NCBI GenBank assembly: GCA_002423125.1
Contig: DIUW01000055.1
Span: 308 to 64,307, forward strand
Direction of reading: 5' to 3'
DNA: 64,000 bases
Origin: Legionellaceae bacterium UBA6148
GTDB taxonomy: Bacteria; Pseudomonadota; Gammaproteobacteria; Legionellales; Legionellaceae
Shown here: piece after piece, positions 44,190 to 53,299 of the stretch
Layout: each line of letters begins with the position of its first letter
Numbering within the stretch: position 1 is the first letter of the stretch
Notes under the pieces: generated by a model
The model's input: only the letters and a program-made list of their open reading frames with translations
Database searches by the model: none
Told to the model about the DNA's origin: nothing
Position numbers and translations under genes: made by a program

Positions 44190-44468
44190 ATGACGGATTA
44201 TGTATTTCAACCCTCAACGAATTTAACGTTTGAAACAGTAGAAGTTGATAGTAAGCGCCTACTTAAACTGTTGCGTACTCATCGAGACATAACGGGGATT
44301 CGGTTTAACCTATCAAAGGTTACTCATTGTGATAGTACAGGCCTTGCATTGTTCATTGAAGCGAAACGACTTTGTAAGCGCAATAAAATAACGTTTGTGA
44401 TGGATCATATTTCGGAAACGATTGATGGATTGGTTCAATTTTGTGGTGTTGATACGGTGTTGTCATGA
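44190..44468 (+). CDS. mlaB: MlaB, STAS-domain regulatory subunit
   Basis: 92-residue STAS-domain protein that binds MlaF and is required for assembly and activity of the complex. The key segment FNLSKVTHCDSTGLALFIEA carries the Asp-Ser-Thr/Gly STAS motif. It follows mlaC by 2 nt and overlaps ibaG by 4 nt. Confidence 0.9.
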   Translation: MTDYVFQPSTNLTFETVEVDSKRLLKLLRTHRDITGIRFNLSKVTHCDSTGLALFIEAKRLCKRNKITFVMDHISETIDGLVQFCGVDTVLS

Positions 44469-44710
44469 TTTCTAACGAACAATTAGAACAGCAACTTAAA
44501 GAGTTGCCTGGTGTTACGCATGTTGAAGTAAGCGGTGATGGTTATCATTACCAATTAGTGATTGTTTCAGATTTTTTTATTAATAAGTCTAAAGTAACTA
44601 GGCAACAATGGGTTTATAAACAGCTTCAAGAGTACATTTTGGCAGGTGATTTACATGCCCTGACTATGAAAACATGGACCAATGAAGAATGGGAGACAAG
44701 CCATGGATAA
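44465..44710 (+). CDS. ibaG: BolA-family protein IbaG (YrbA)
   Basis: 81-residue BolA-like protein, cytosolic; BolA/IbaG proteins bind monothiol glutaredoxins and [2Fe-2S] clusters and IbaG is linked to acid stress and envelope homeostasis. Visible: HVEVSGDGYHYQLVIVSDFF followed by TRQQWVYKQLQEYI and the C-terminal HALTMKTWTNEEW, matching the family end. It keeps the E. coli position between mlaB and murA and overlaps murA by 8 nt (ATGGATAA). Confidence 0.93.
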   Translation: MISNEQLEQQLKELPGVTHVEVSGDGYHYQLVIVSDFFINKSKVTRQQWVYKQLQEYILAGDLHALTMKTWTNEEWETSHG

Positions 44711-45980
44711 ATTGATTATCAAAGGCGGTACGCCATTAAAGGGCGAAGTTAAAATTTCGGGTGCAAAAAATGCGGCATTACCCATTATTGCAGCAACATT
44801 ATTGGCAACAGACAATGTGACATTGACGAATGTTCCTCAATTAAACGATGTCGCTACCATGGTGGATCTTTTAAAAGAGCTTGGTTCACAAGTAATGCTT
44901 GATGATTCTAATTCTGTTCAAGTGGTTGGTAACAACCATCATAGTATGAGTAAGTTTGTTGCTCCTTATAAATTGGTTAAGACCATGCGAGCGTCGATTC
45001 TTGTTCTTGGTCCGTTGTTGGCTCGTTTTGGTCAAGCCGATGTTTCATTGCCAGGTGGATGCGCAATTGGTTCTCGCCCAGTTGATTTGCATTTAAAAGC
45101 ACTTCAGGCGATGGGAGCTGAGATTGATATTGCAAATGGTTATATCAAGGCGCGTTGCAAACGAGGTCGCTTGATGGGCAAGACCTTGGTTTTTGATATG
45201 GTCACTGTTACTGGGACTGAAAATATTTTGATGGCTGCCGTGCTAGCTGAAGGTAAAACGGTCATTAAAAATGCGGCTCGTGAACCTGAAATTGTTGATT
45301 TGGCTAATTTTTTAATTCAAATGGGAGCAAAAATTTCTGGGGCCGGTACGTCCACCATTGAAGTAGAAGGAGTTGAGTCACTGTCGGGTGGCAATTATGC
45401 GGTTATGCCGGATCGAATCGAGGCAGGGACCTACCTCGTCGCGGGGGCAATCACGCGAGGACAAGTCAAAGTGACCAATGTCAAACCGGACAATTTGTTA
45501 TCGATGCTATGTAAGTTCGAAGAAGCAGGAGCCGTACTGTCCATCGGCGAGGATTGGGTGAATTTAGATATGCAAGGCCTGCGTCCAACGTCGGTTAATA
45601 TTTCAACGGCACCATATCCCGCTTTTCCAACCGACATGCAAGCACAGTTTATGGCATTGAATACGGTTGCTGATGGTGCATCATCCATTGTTGAAACGAT
45701 TTTCGAAAATCGTTTTATGCACGTACAAGAACTGCAACGTATGGGGGCACAAATTCGTGTGAATGGAAATTCCGCGATGCTCAGTGGGATTGAATCGCTG
45801 ACTGGCGCACCTGTAATGGCTACGGATCTCCGTGCATCAGCGAGTCTTATTTTGGCAGGGCTTGCAGCAAATGGAGAAACGACCGTTGAGCGTGTGTATC
45901 ACGTCGATCGAGGTTATGAACGAATTGAGCATAAATTGACTGGTCTAGGTGCGGATATTCGACGGCTTTCAGACAAGTGA
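44703..45980 (+). CDS. murA: UDP-GlcNAc 1-carboxyvinyltransferase
   Basis: First committed enzyme of peptidoglycan synthesis, transferring enolpyruvate from PEP to UDP-GlcNAc. About 425 residues. N-terminal KISGAKNAALPIIAATLLA with the Lys-Asn pair, Cys-loop GGCAIGSRPVDLHLKALQAM around residue 115 (active-site Cys present, so fosfomycin-sensitive type), and C-terminal RASASLILAGLAANGETTV. The ATG at 44703 (MDKLIIKG) overlaps the ibaG stop; the longer frame from 44682 is not needed. Followed by the Nif3-like gene with a GTGA overlap. Confidence 0.96.
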   Translation: MDKLIIKGGTPLKGEVKISGAKNAALPIIAATLLATDNVTLTNVPQLNDVATMVDLLKELGSQVMLDDSNSVQVVGNNHHSMSKFVAPYKLVKTMRASILVLGPLLARFGQADVSLPGGCAIGSRPVDLHLKALQAMGAEIDIANGYIKARCKRGRLMGKTLVFDMVTVTGTENILMAAVLAEGKTVIKNAAREPEIVDLANFLIQMGAKISGAGTSTIEVEGVESLSGGNYAVMPDRIEAGTYLVAGAITRGQVKVTNVKPDNLLSMLCKFEEAGAVLSIGEDWVNLDMQGLRPTSVNISTAPYPAFPTDMQAQFMALNTVADGASSIVETIFENRFMHVQELQRMGAQIRVNGNSAMLSGIESLTGAPVMATDLRASASLILAGLAANGETTVERVYHVDRGYERIEHKLTGLGADIRRLSDK

Positions 45981-46735
45981 TCACGCGCGATGCATTAACG
46001 GCTTTTTTAGATGATTATTTAGGTTGTGCTGCATTTAATGACTATGCTCCGAATGGTCTTCAGGTTGAAGGTCGGTCAAGTATTCAAAACATTTGCACGG
46101 CGGTGACTGCATCTTATGATGTTATTGGCCGTGCAGTCGACCTGAATGCGGATGCGTTACTTGTTCATCATGGTTATTTTTGGCGGGGTGAAGATGCCGT
46201 ATTGACCGGCATGAAACGTCAACGCGTGGGACAACTCATGATTCACGATCTGAATCTTTTTGCCTATCATTTACCGTTGGATTGCCATGCAGAAATAGGT
46301 AATAACGCATGTATCGGACGCTTATTGGGAATTCAAGATGTTGTTTCGTATACGGCAAATAAAACGCCGAATTTACTCTGGGCTGGACGACTTCAACATA
46401 CAATCTCAGCGGATAAGCTAACACATCAGTTAGCGAATATTTTTAAACGTAAACCATTGCATATTGCGGGCACTGACAAAACAATAACTCGTATCGCATG
46501 GTGCAGCGGTGGTGCTCAAGATTTCATCGAAGATGCTTACCACTTAGGAGTGGATGCGTATTTAAGTGGTGAAGTATCTGAACGAACATACTATCAAGCT
46601 CAAGAGCTCGGAATACATTATTTTGCATGTGGCCATCATGCTACAGAGCGCTATGGTATCGAAGCATTGGGAAAATTACTCAGTCATCGTTTAGAATTAT
46701 CTCATCAGTTCTTAGACACCAATAATCCTGTGTAG
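45977..46735 (+). CDS. Nif3-like dinuclear metal center protein (YbgI family)
   Basis: 252 residues. The Nif3/YbgI family (annotated as GTP cyclohydrolase 1 type 2 homologues) forms toroidal hexamers with two metals per subunit; its physiological role is unsettled. Signatures: FNDYAPNGLQVEGRSSIQNI near residue 20, ADALLVHHGYFWRGEDAVLT near 60 (metal-binding His pair), FAYHLPLDCHAEIGNNA near 92, IAWCSGGAQDFIEDA near 170 and YFACGHHATERYG near 215 (second ligand set). It begins with GTG overlapping the murA stop. Confidence 0.9.
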   Translation: MITRDALTAFLDDYLGCAAFNDYAPNGLQVEGRSSIQNICTAVTASYDVIGRAVDLNADALLVHHGYFWRGEDAVLTGMKRQRVGQLMIHDLNLFAYHLPLDCHAEIGNNACIGRLLGIQDVVSYTANKTPNLLWAGRLQHTISADKLTHQLANIFKRKPLHIAGTDKTITRIAWCSGGAQDFIEDAYHLGVDAYLSGEVSERTYYQAQELGIHYFACGHHATERYGIEALGKLLSHRLELSHQFLDTNNPV

Positions 46736-46798
46736 AAAAAAGCTAACGATCATTTTGAACTTGTAGTACTATAAAACAAGGTTCACTTACATGATGTT

Positions 46799-48691
46799 AT
46801 GATGCAACGGTTCGTTATATTTCTTAGAAAATTGTATTCAAAATTACCAGTATTGCTCTACGATGTGTGCGCTATTCCAATCGCTTGGGTTCTGGCATAT
46901 TGGCTCCGATATAATCTCCAGCCGTTTCAGGCACCATTTAAAACACCTGATTTTTATTTTGCTCTTTCAATTGTGGTTGCCGTGCAGACGATATTTTATT
47001 ACTACTTTAAAATTTATCGTGGCTTGTGGCGTTTTTCATCGATGAGTGATGTTACTCGAATTTTGCGAGCGGTGATGTGTGCTACGATATTGATTATCCC
47101 TATTTATTATTGTGCATCGCTATGGGCGGTTGTTCCTCGCTCAGTTGTCCCTTTGTACTCTCTAATATTGACCACCCTGCTTTGTGGGGGGCGACTGATG
47201 CGTCGAAGTTATTGGGATACAATTCAACAACCTCGAGATGATCATTCATCTCAGCGAGTATTAATTATTGGGGCGGGGCATGCAGGTGAAGGATTGATTC
47301 GAGACTTAAAGCGAACTCAATCCTATTTTCTCGTTGGTCTAATCGATGATAACCCTGCCAAAAAGGGCTTGGAAGTTCACGGTGTACGAGTATTAGGTAA
47401 TATTGATACCTTGGATCATTGGGTGGCCGATCGTGATGCTGATTTAATTTTCATAGCCATTCCATCAGCAAGCTCAGTGGCCATGCGCCGTATTGTTGAA
47501 AAGTGTAACCACTGCCATATTCCATTTCGGACATTGCCCAGTTTTGATGCAATCATAGCGGGTAGAGTTGAAGTAAATGCATTACGTGAGGTGCATATCG
47601 AAGATTTACTGGGTCGTGATAAAGTTGAACTTCATTGGGGTAAAATTTCAGCCGGTCTTCAGGGACGGCGTGTGCTGGTTACCGGTGGAGGTGGATCCAT
47701 TGGTTCGGAGTTATGTCGACAGATTATGCTGCTACAACCTGCCTCACTTTTAGTATTGGATAATAGTGAATTTAATTTATATGCAGTTGATCTTGAGTTA
47801 AAACAAAGTTTTCCGACCATCCCTGTTGAACTCGCTTTAGTCAGTGTGACGGACAAGCTTGCAGTGAATACAGTGATGAATAAATTTAAGCCAGAAATAG
47901 TGTTTCATGCCGCGGCATTTAAACATGTGCCGATGCTAGAGGAGCAAGTTCGTGTAGGCGTGATGAATAATATTATCGGCACACAAATAGTTGCTGAGGC
48001 AAGTGTTGCTGTTGCCGTTGAAAAATTTATTTTAATTTCAACTGATAAAGCGGTAAATCCAACGAATGTGATGGGTGCGACTAAGCGTGTTGCTGAAATT
48101 TATTGTCAGAATTTGAATGATCGCGTCAGTACACAATTTATTACCGTTCGTTTTGGAAACGTCTTGGGTTCGGTCGGCAGTGTTGTACCTTTGTTTAAGC
48201 AGCAGTTAAAGCAGGGTGGGCCTCTAACGGTTACTCATCCTGATATGCAGCGGTATTTTATGACTATATCTGAAGCTGCTCAATTGATTCTTCAAGCAAT
48301 GGCCAATGGTCAGGGTGGTGAAATTTTTGTTTTGGATATGGGGGCGCCCGTTAATATTTCTTATTTGGCTCAACAAATGATTCGACTTTCTGGAAAAGAA
48401 CCGGAGATAGATATTAAGATTCAATATACCGGCCTTCGTCCAGGTGAAAAATTATTTGAAGAGTTATTTCATGTTTCAGAGCAGCTTGTTGAAACGGCAC
48501 ATGAAAAATTATTTAAAGCACGCTTTCGCAAAATCGATTGGGATCAATTGAGTGAAACGATGTCGCTGTTAAATTCGGCTTGCACGTCCAACGCTATCGA
48601 TGAATTGCGAGTATTATTAAAAAATTTAGTGCCTGAATTTAAGGCCGGTTTTTCGCATAAAATCAAAGCTCCTGAATCGCAAGTTGAGTAG
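46799..48691 (+). CDS. CapD/WbpM-type NDP-sugar dehydratase, membrane-bound
   Basis: A 630-residue inner-membrane nucleotide-sugar enzyme. Residues 12-130 hold four transmembrane helices (VLLYDVCAIPIAWVLAYWLR; FYFALSIVVAVQTIFYYYF and others). A CoA-binding/Rossmann-like domain follows (VLIIGAGHAGEGLIRDLKRT near 152), then the extended SDR catalytic domain (GRRVLVTGGGGSIGSELCRQ near 287, FHAAAFKHVPMLEEQ, ISTDKAVNPTNVMGATKRVA). This is the WbpM/FlmA/PglF-like layout of UDP-GlcNAc 4,6-dehydratases making precursors for O-antigen, capsule or glycoprotein sugars. Exact substrate is not determinable. It ends an envelope-gene run and is not followed by glycosyltransferases here. Confidence 0.9.
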   Translation: MMQRFVIFLRKLYSKLPVLLYDVCAIPIAWVLAYWLRYNLQPFQAPFKTPDFYFALSIVVAVQTIFYYYFKIYRGLWRFSSMSDVTRILRAVMCATILIIPIYYCASLWAVVPRSVVPLYSLILTTLLCGGRLMRRSYWDTIQQPRDDHSSQRVLIIGAGHAGEGLIRDLKRTQSYFLVGLIDDNPAKKGLEVHGVRVLGNIDTLDHWVADRDADLIFIAIPSASSVAMRRIVEKCNHCHIPFRTLPSFDAIIAGRVEVNALREVHIEDLLGRDKVELHWGKISAGLQGRRVLVTGGGGSIGSELCRQIMLLQPASLLVLDNSEFNLYAVDLELKQSFPTIPVELALVSVTDKLAVNTVMNKFKPEIVFHAAAFKHVPMLEEQVRVGVMNNIIGTQIVAEASVAVAVEKFILISTDKAVNPTNVMGATKRVAEIYCQNLNDRVSTQFITVRFGNVLGSVGSVVPLFKQQLKQGGPLTVTHPDMQRYFMTISEAAQLILQAMANGQGGEIFVLDMGAPVNISYLAQQMIRLSGKEPEIDIKIQYTGLRPGEKLFEELFHVSEQLVETAHEKLFKARFRKIDWDQLSETMSLLNSACTSNAIDELRVLLKNLVPEFKAGFSHKIKAPESQVE

Positions 48692-48699
48692 GTAAGATA

Positions 48700-48752
48700 C
48701 AGCAGTTCTCAAATAAATTACACAAGGATGGTCTACGTATTGAGAACTGCTG
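48700..48752. repeat. Hairpin with TTGAGAACTGCTG arms
   Basis: A 13-bp perfect inverted repeat (CAGCAGTTCTCAA at 48700-48712, partner 48740-48752) directly after the dehydratase gene. The right arm, ATTGAGAACTGCTGG, is also present at 31780-31795, and a close form (ATATTGAGAACTGTTG) at 40141-40156. It may terminate the upstream transcript. Confidence 0.6.
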
Positions 48753-48776
48753 GGTAAGATATTTCAATTTCTTTTT

Positions 48777-48943
48777 CTATACTTCGCGCGGCCACAATTT
48801 GTGGCTTTTTGACGACGTTATTTTTGTGCACATTTAACGTTTAAAACGCAGCGCAATAGCCGGCCTACTGTCAAGTTTTAAACGTTAAATGTGCGCGAAA
48901 AGAACAAGTCAAAAACCGCAAATTGTGGCCGCGCGAAGTATAG
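48777..48943. repeat. Nested 167-bp palindrome before exporter operon
   Basis: The outer arms are 24 bp and perfect (CTATACTTCGCGCGGCCACA... at 48777-48800, partner 48920-48943). Inner arms of 20 bp (GCACATTTAACGTTTAAAAC at 48828-48847, partner 48875-48894) are also perfect, and the segments between them pair partly (CTTTTTGAC / GTCAAAAAC). It lies 19 bp before the start codon of the exporter's first gene, so it must lie within or very close to its promoter or leader. Confidence 0.75.
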
Positions 48944-48962
48944 GATGATTAGGATTAATTTC

Positions 48963-49793
48963 ATGCGTAAATTGAGTTTATTATGTTGTATCTTACTATT
49001 GTGTTCTTGTGGCGAAGACAAGTCGTTGTATAACGGCTATATTGATGCAGATATGACGTATCTTTCAAGTAATTATGCAGGTCGGTTAATTCATTTGTTT
49101 GTTGTTCGAGGTCAGGCTGTTCAGAAAAATCAACGCTTATTCAAGCTTGAACAAACCAGTGAGAAATTCGGAGTTGATATCAGCGAATTTACTCAAAATA
49201 ATCTGTTGTCGCAGAGAAAACAAATTCTCGATCAAATTCGGTATAACGAGATTAATTATCGTCGAACCTTGCAAATACGAAAACAAGACGCAGCGAGTCA
49301 GAATGATGTTGACGTTGCTACAAAAGATCGCGATGTTTTAAAAAATCAGCTAGCGGCTATCGACTTTCAGATTAAGAGTAGTCAGGTTGATACTGCAGAT
49401 AAACAGTGGCAAGTCGCACGAAAAGAAAACTATGCGACTGACTCAGGGATTATTTTCGATACCTATTTTACTCAAGGTGAGTATGCTCAGGCAGGTCAAC
49501 CGGTTGTTTCGCTGATTACTCCAAAAAATATTAAAGTCATTTTTTTTGTGTCTGAAAAAGACCTCAATAAAATTCAACTGAATCATAAAGTCAAATTATT
49601 GACCGATGGCAATACTTTACTCGGAACAGGAACAATTCGCTACATTTCAAATACAGCTCAATATACACCACCTATTATATTTTCGCGTGAAGACCGTCAA
49701 AGTCTTGTTTTTAGAGTCGAAGCAGGGCTCGATAAGCCCGATCTCAATCAAGTGCATCTTGGTCAACCCGTTTCATTAAGGCTTGTTCCATGA
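48963..49793 (+). CDS. HlyD/YbhG-like adaptor lipoprotein
   Basis: Periplasmic adaptor (membrane fusion protein) of the exporter encoded by this operon. 276 residues. N-terminal lipoprotein signal MRKLSLLCCILLLCSCGEDK with lipobox LCSC, so lipid-anchored rather than transmembrane. Biotinyl-lipoyl-like halves flank a coiled-coil hairpin (about residues 75-150: QKNQRLFKLEQ before, GEYAQAGQPVVSLITPKNI after), followed by a beta-barrel domain. YbhG/EmrA-like in pattern. The ATG at 48963 was chosen because the frame upstream runs through the palindrome and would bury the lipobox. The next gene overlaps by 4 nt. Confidence 0.88.
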   Translation: MRKLSLLCCILLLCSCGEDKSLYNGYIDADMTYLSSNYAGRLIHLFVVRGQAVQKNQRLFKLEQTSEKFGVDISEFTQNNLLSQRKQILDQIRYNEINYRRTLQIRKQDAASQNDVDVATKDRDVLKNQLAAIDFQIKSSQVDTADKQWQVARKENYATDSGIIFDTYFTQGEYAQAGQPVVSLITPKNIKVIFFVSEKDLNKIQLNHKVKLLTDGNTLLGTGTIRYISNTAQYTPPIIFSREDRQSLVFRVEAGLDKPDLNQVHLGQPVSLRLVP

Positions 49794-50692
49794 CTGATCT
49801 TGCAATCGATATTCAGGGTTTAACTAAAATATTTGATGATAAAACAGTCGTTGATAATATTTCTTTAAAAATAGAAAAAGGGATGGTGTATGGTGTTCTT
49901 GGTTCAAACGGCAGCGGAAAAACAACGACCATTCGTATGATTTGTGGGCTGTTAACGCCAACGTCTGGGACGGGATTTTGTCTTGGGTATGATATTCGAA
50001 CACAATCCGCAGAGATTAAATTAAGTATTGGTTACATGCCACAGAAATTTAGTCTATATGTCGGTTTGACTGTTTATGAAAATTTACACTTTTTTGCCGA
50101 TATTTATCAGGTAAACGATCCTCAATCATCGATTGATGCCGTGATGAGTGATCTTGAACTGACCCCTTATCGAAATATTAAAGCGGGTCATTTATCCGGT
50201 GGTTGGAAACAACGCTTGGCGCTTGCATGTTGTTTGCTGCATAAGCCGGAGTTGTTATTTCTTGATGAGCCGACCGCTGGTATTGATCCAAAGGCACGTA
50301 AAGATTTTTGGAATTATTTGTATAAAATATCGATTCGAGATGGAACGACGATATTGATTACCACGCATTACATGGATGAGGCTGAAAAATGCACTGACTT
50401 GGCATACATTAATTTGGGTGACTTATTATATTCAGGGCCGACAAAGGATCTTTTACCGTTTTCTAAAGTTAAAACCTATCGTATTGATGCTTCTCGTCAA
50501 TTGATTAATCAATTAAGTGATACCATTACACGTTTACATCCAAAACTGTTGGTCTCTGTTACCAATAATGAGTTACGCATTTCTTCTCGGAATTTAGAAC
50601 TTCTTAATCAATTTATTCAACAGAACAAGGAGTACGCGCTTCAAGAAATGACGCCGAGTTTTGAAGAGGTTTTTATTGGATTGATGCAATAA
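49790..50692 (+). CDS. ABC-2 exporter ATP-binding protein (YbhF-like)
   Basis: 300-residue single-NBD ATPase of an ABC-2-type exporter. Walker A GVLGSNGSGKTTTIRMICGL near residue 38, Q-loop IGYMPQKFSLYVGLTVYENL near 82, signature LSGGWKQRLALACCLLHKPE near 138 (Trp in place of the usual Gln), Walker B LLFLDEPTAGIDPKARKDFW near 160, switch ITTHYMDEAEKC. E. coli YbhF carries two NBDs in one chain; this carries one, so it presumably dimerises. It overlaps the adaptor gene and abuts the permease gene. Confidence 0.9.
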   Translation: MTDLAIDIQGLTKIFDDKTVVDNISLKIEKGMVYGVLGSNGSGKTTTIRMICGLLTPTSGTGFCLGYDIRTQSAEIKLSIGYMPQKFSLYVGLTVYENLHFFADIYQVNDPQSSIDAVMSDLELTPYRNIKAGHLSGGWKQRLALACCLLHKPELLFLDEPTAGIDPKARKDFWNYLYKISIRDGTTILITTHYMDEAEKCTDLAYINLGDLLYSGPTKDLLPFSKVKTYRIDASRQLINQLSDTITRLHPKLLVSVTNNELRISSRNLELLNQFIQQNKEYALQEMTPSFEEVFIGLMQ

Positions 50693-51849
50693 TGTTATTA
50701 TCTAAGCACTTATCATCGATATCTTATTTGCGCATCATAGGTCTTATCCGCAAGGAATTTACACTGATCCTTCGAGATAAAGGGACGATTGCTATGTTGG
50801 TGATACTCCCTGTGATGTTATTGATTTTGTTTGGCTTCGCTATCGATCTGGATCCAAAACATCTTCCCACCGCCATCATTAGCTATGACCATTCACCCTT
50901 GACGCGTAATTTCGTCAGTAATCTGCAAACGTCTCGATATTTTAATATTGTAGATACCGCAACGGATGAGTTTGCTGTTCGGCAACAGCTTGATAGTGGG
51001 AAGATAAGCTTTGCAATGATTATTCCGCCAGATTTTACCCGAAAATATATTCGAGAAGAAAATCCGCAACTGTTAGTTGAAATTGACGGATCTGATCCAG
51101 GAAGTAGTGCATCGGCATTAGGAAACGTACAACCCATTTTAACAATGGCGATTGATCAATTTAACAAGCAGGGGCTTATGACGACGCTGCCGAATACATC
51201 CAAGCGATCCGTCAATTTGACGATTCACCGACTTTACAATGAATCAAATCGTAGTGCATTTAATATTGTACCTGGACTCATCGGTGTTTTATTAACCTTG
51301 ACGATGGTGATGTTAACGTCCACTGCAATCACATCTGAATTCGAGTCGGGTACTATGGAAGTGCTGCTGAGCACACCGTTACTGCCTACGGAAATTATTT
51401 TAGGTAAAGTGATACCCTATATTTTATTAGGATATTTACAGTTAACCAGTGTTCTTCTCTTTGGAAAATTGCTGATTCATATCCCCATTCAGGGTAGTCT
51501 TTTTTTACTTTATTTGGCGGCAGCGCCTTTTATTATCGCAAATTTGATGGTCGGTATGATTTTTTCGACCCTTGCCACGACGCCCATGCAGGCAATGCAG
51601 CTCAGTATGTTTTATCAGCTACCTTCTATGTTTTTATCCGGTTATGTATTTTCTTTTTATGGTATGCCGATGTGGGCGCAATCAATTGGTTATTGTTTGC
51701 CAATGACATATTTTACGCGAATCACTCGGGGGATTATGCTGAAGGGGAACGAATTTTCACAAATTATGCCGAATATTGTGCCCATTGTATTGATAGCATT
51801 TGTTTTGATTCTGCTAACGAGTATATTTTTTAGAAAAACATTGGATTAA
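50692..51849 (+). CDS. ABC-2 type permease (YbhS/YbhR-like)
   Basis: 385-residue inner-membrane permease. One N-terminal transmembrane segment (GTIAMLVILPVMLLILFGFA) after the LIRKEFTLILRDKG amphipathic start, a large periplasmic loop (about residues 50-190), then five segments in the C-terminal half beginning NIVPGLIGVLLTLTMVMLTS and including ITSEFESGTMEVLLSTPL, the ABC-2 signature. It is the only permease gene in this operon, whereas ybhR and ybhS are paired in E. coli, so it is likely a homodimer. Its start shares a base with the ATPase stop. Confidence 0.9.
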   Translation: MLLSKHLSSISYLRIIGLIRKEFTLILRDKGTIAMLVILPVMLLILFGFAIDLDPKHLPTAIISYDHSPLTRNFVSNLQTSRYFNIVDTATDEFAVRQQLDSGKISFAMIIPPDFTRKYIREENPQLLVEIDGSDPGSSASALGNVQPILTMAIDQFNKQGLMTTLPNTSKRSVNLTIHRLYNESNRSAFNIVPGLIGVLLTLTMVMLTSTAITSEFESGTMEVLLSTPLLPTEIILGKVIPYILLGYLQLTSVLLFGKLLIHIPIQGSLFLLYLAAAPFIIANLMVGMIFSTLATTPMQAMQLSMFYQLPSMFLSGYVFSFYGMPMWAQSIGYCLPMTYFTRITRGIMLKGNEFSQIMPNIVPIVLIAFVLILLTSIFFRKTLD

Positions 51850-51856
51850 GGAGCGG

Positions 51857-53299
51857 ATGATGATGAAAAAGAGGAACAGGAATCTATTTTTCATCGTTTT
51901 GATGTTTTTACTAGAGGGTTGTAAAACGACGCCTCCTTCTCATTTTCAAGCGGATATTACCGCACCCCAAACCACTCGAACTGGAATCAAAATAGTCGAT
52001 AATTCAAATGATTTAAGTCAGGTTCTGTGGTGGGAAAAAATGCATGACCCTCAACTCAATCACTTAATTCACGATGCACTGATGCATAATAATCAAATTC
52101 TGAATGCTCAAGCGAATATCCTTCAAGCGCAGGCTCAACTACAACAAGCACGGTTTGCATGGATTCCTACACTGAATGCAACGGGTAACGGATTTGTGGG
52201 TGGAGGCTGGGATAGTCAATTTTTTCCACAAGGTGCTTTGGCGCGGAGTGGAGCATTGAGTCAACTAGGGGCGATTCACTTTCGTGGCTATGCGAGTGGA
52301 TTTGTCCCTCATTATTCGCTGAATATTTTAGCAAACATGAATCGAGATAAATTAGCAAAAGCCACGCTTAATATGCAAAAGGCGGCATATCAATCGGTAC
52401 GATTAAGCGTTATTAGTCAGATAAGCGGAGCCTATTTCATGCTCTTAGGTCAAAAGGAGCAGCTTAAAGAGCAATCACAACTCATTCGTGATTTGAAAGA
52501 AGTGCGTCGATTGGAACAGGTTCGATTTAAACGAGGGGCGAGTGATTTATCAACCATTACGAATCTTGATAGTCAAATCGCAACAAACCAAGCTAGCTTG
52601 GATTCAATCCAAAATAGTCTTTCTCAAGTTGAAAATTCAATTCAAGTCTTGCTCAATCATAATCCTGGTCCAGTTGTGACCCATCGGACGATCAATACAC
52701 TTCCTGTTCGTGGATTAATTCCAGCTCATATCCCTTCATCGGTATTGAAGAGTCGTCCTGACATCATCATGGCTCAAGAAAACTTGAAGATAGCTGAGTC
52801 GAACATTGGAATGGCCTATTCTAATTTTTTCCCAACACTTTCTCTGACAGGGTTGTTTGGTAGGGCGTCTGTAGAATTGTCACATTTATTATCGTTGAGT
52901 ACTGGTTTGTGGATTACGCAAGCCGCTGCATCATTACCTTTACTAAATGGTGCATCATATGAGCAAATCAAAGCTGCGAAAGCAGGGTATTCGGCGGCTT
53001 GTTTTTCTTATATTCAAACAATGAAATCTGTTTTTGCTGATGTTGATAATAGTTTGATGAATCAGCAAAAGATGTATGCCATTTATGTCAATCAATTAAA
53101 AGCGCTTCAGGCATCACAAACATTGTATCGCTTAGTCTTGGCCAGATACAAAGCGGGAGCCAAAGATTATCGCGACGTTGCCAACGCACAACTCAATGTT
53201 GATTATGCTAAGCTTGATTTAAATTCGGCTAAAATGCAGCAATTGGATAGCATCGTAGAGGTCTATCAAGCGCTGGCTGGTGGGTATAATCCTAGATAA
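51857..53299 (+). CDS. TolC/NodT-family outer-membrane efflux lipoprotein
   Basis: 480-residue outer-membrane channel of the tripartite pump. N-terminal lipoprotein signal with lipobox LEGC (LFFIVLMFLLEGCKTTPP). Two OEP-domain repeats: QVLWWEKMHDPQLNHLIHDA near residue 55, LKSRPDIIMAQENLKIAESN near 300 and YKAGAKDYRDVANAQLNVDY near 430 are NodT-type signatures. AAGGAG at 51848-51853 precedes three consecutive ATG codons (51857, 51860, 51863); any may serve. With the adaptor, ATPase and permease genes it makes a complete adaptor/ABC-2/channel exporter; the cargo (drug, lipid or secondary metabolite) is unknown. Confidence 0.9.
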   Translation: MMMKKRNRNLFFIVLMFLLEGCKTTPPSHFQADITAPQTTRTGIKIVDNSNDLSQVLWWEKMHDPQLNHLIHDALMHNNQILNAQANILQAQAQLQQARFAWIPTLNATGNGFVGGGWDSQFFPQGALARSGALSQLGAIHFRGYASGFVPHYSLNILANMNRDKLAKATLNMQKAAYQSVRLSVISQISGAYFMLLGQKEQLKEQSQLIRDLKEVRRLEQVRFKRGASDLSTITNLDSQIATNQASLDSIQNSLSQVENSIQVLLNHNPGPVVTHRTINTLPVRGLIPAHIPSSVLKSRPDIIMAQENLKIAESNIGMAYSNFFPTLSLTGLFGRASVELSHLLSLSTGLWITQAAASLPLLNGASYEQIKAAKAGYSAACFSYIQTMKSVFADVDNSLMNQQKMYAIYVNQLKALQASQTLYRLVLARYKAGAKDYRDVANAQLNVDYAKLDLNSAKMQQLDSIVEVYQALAGGYNPR

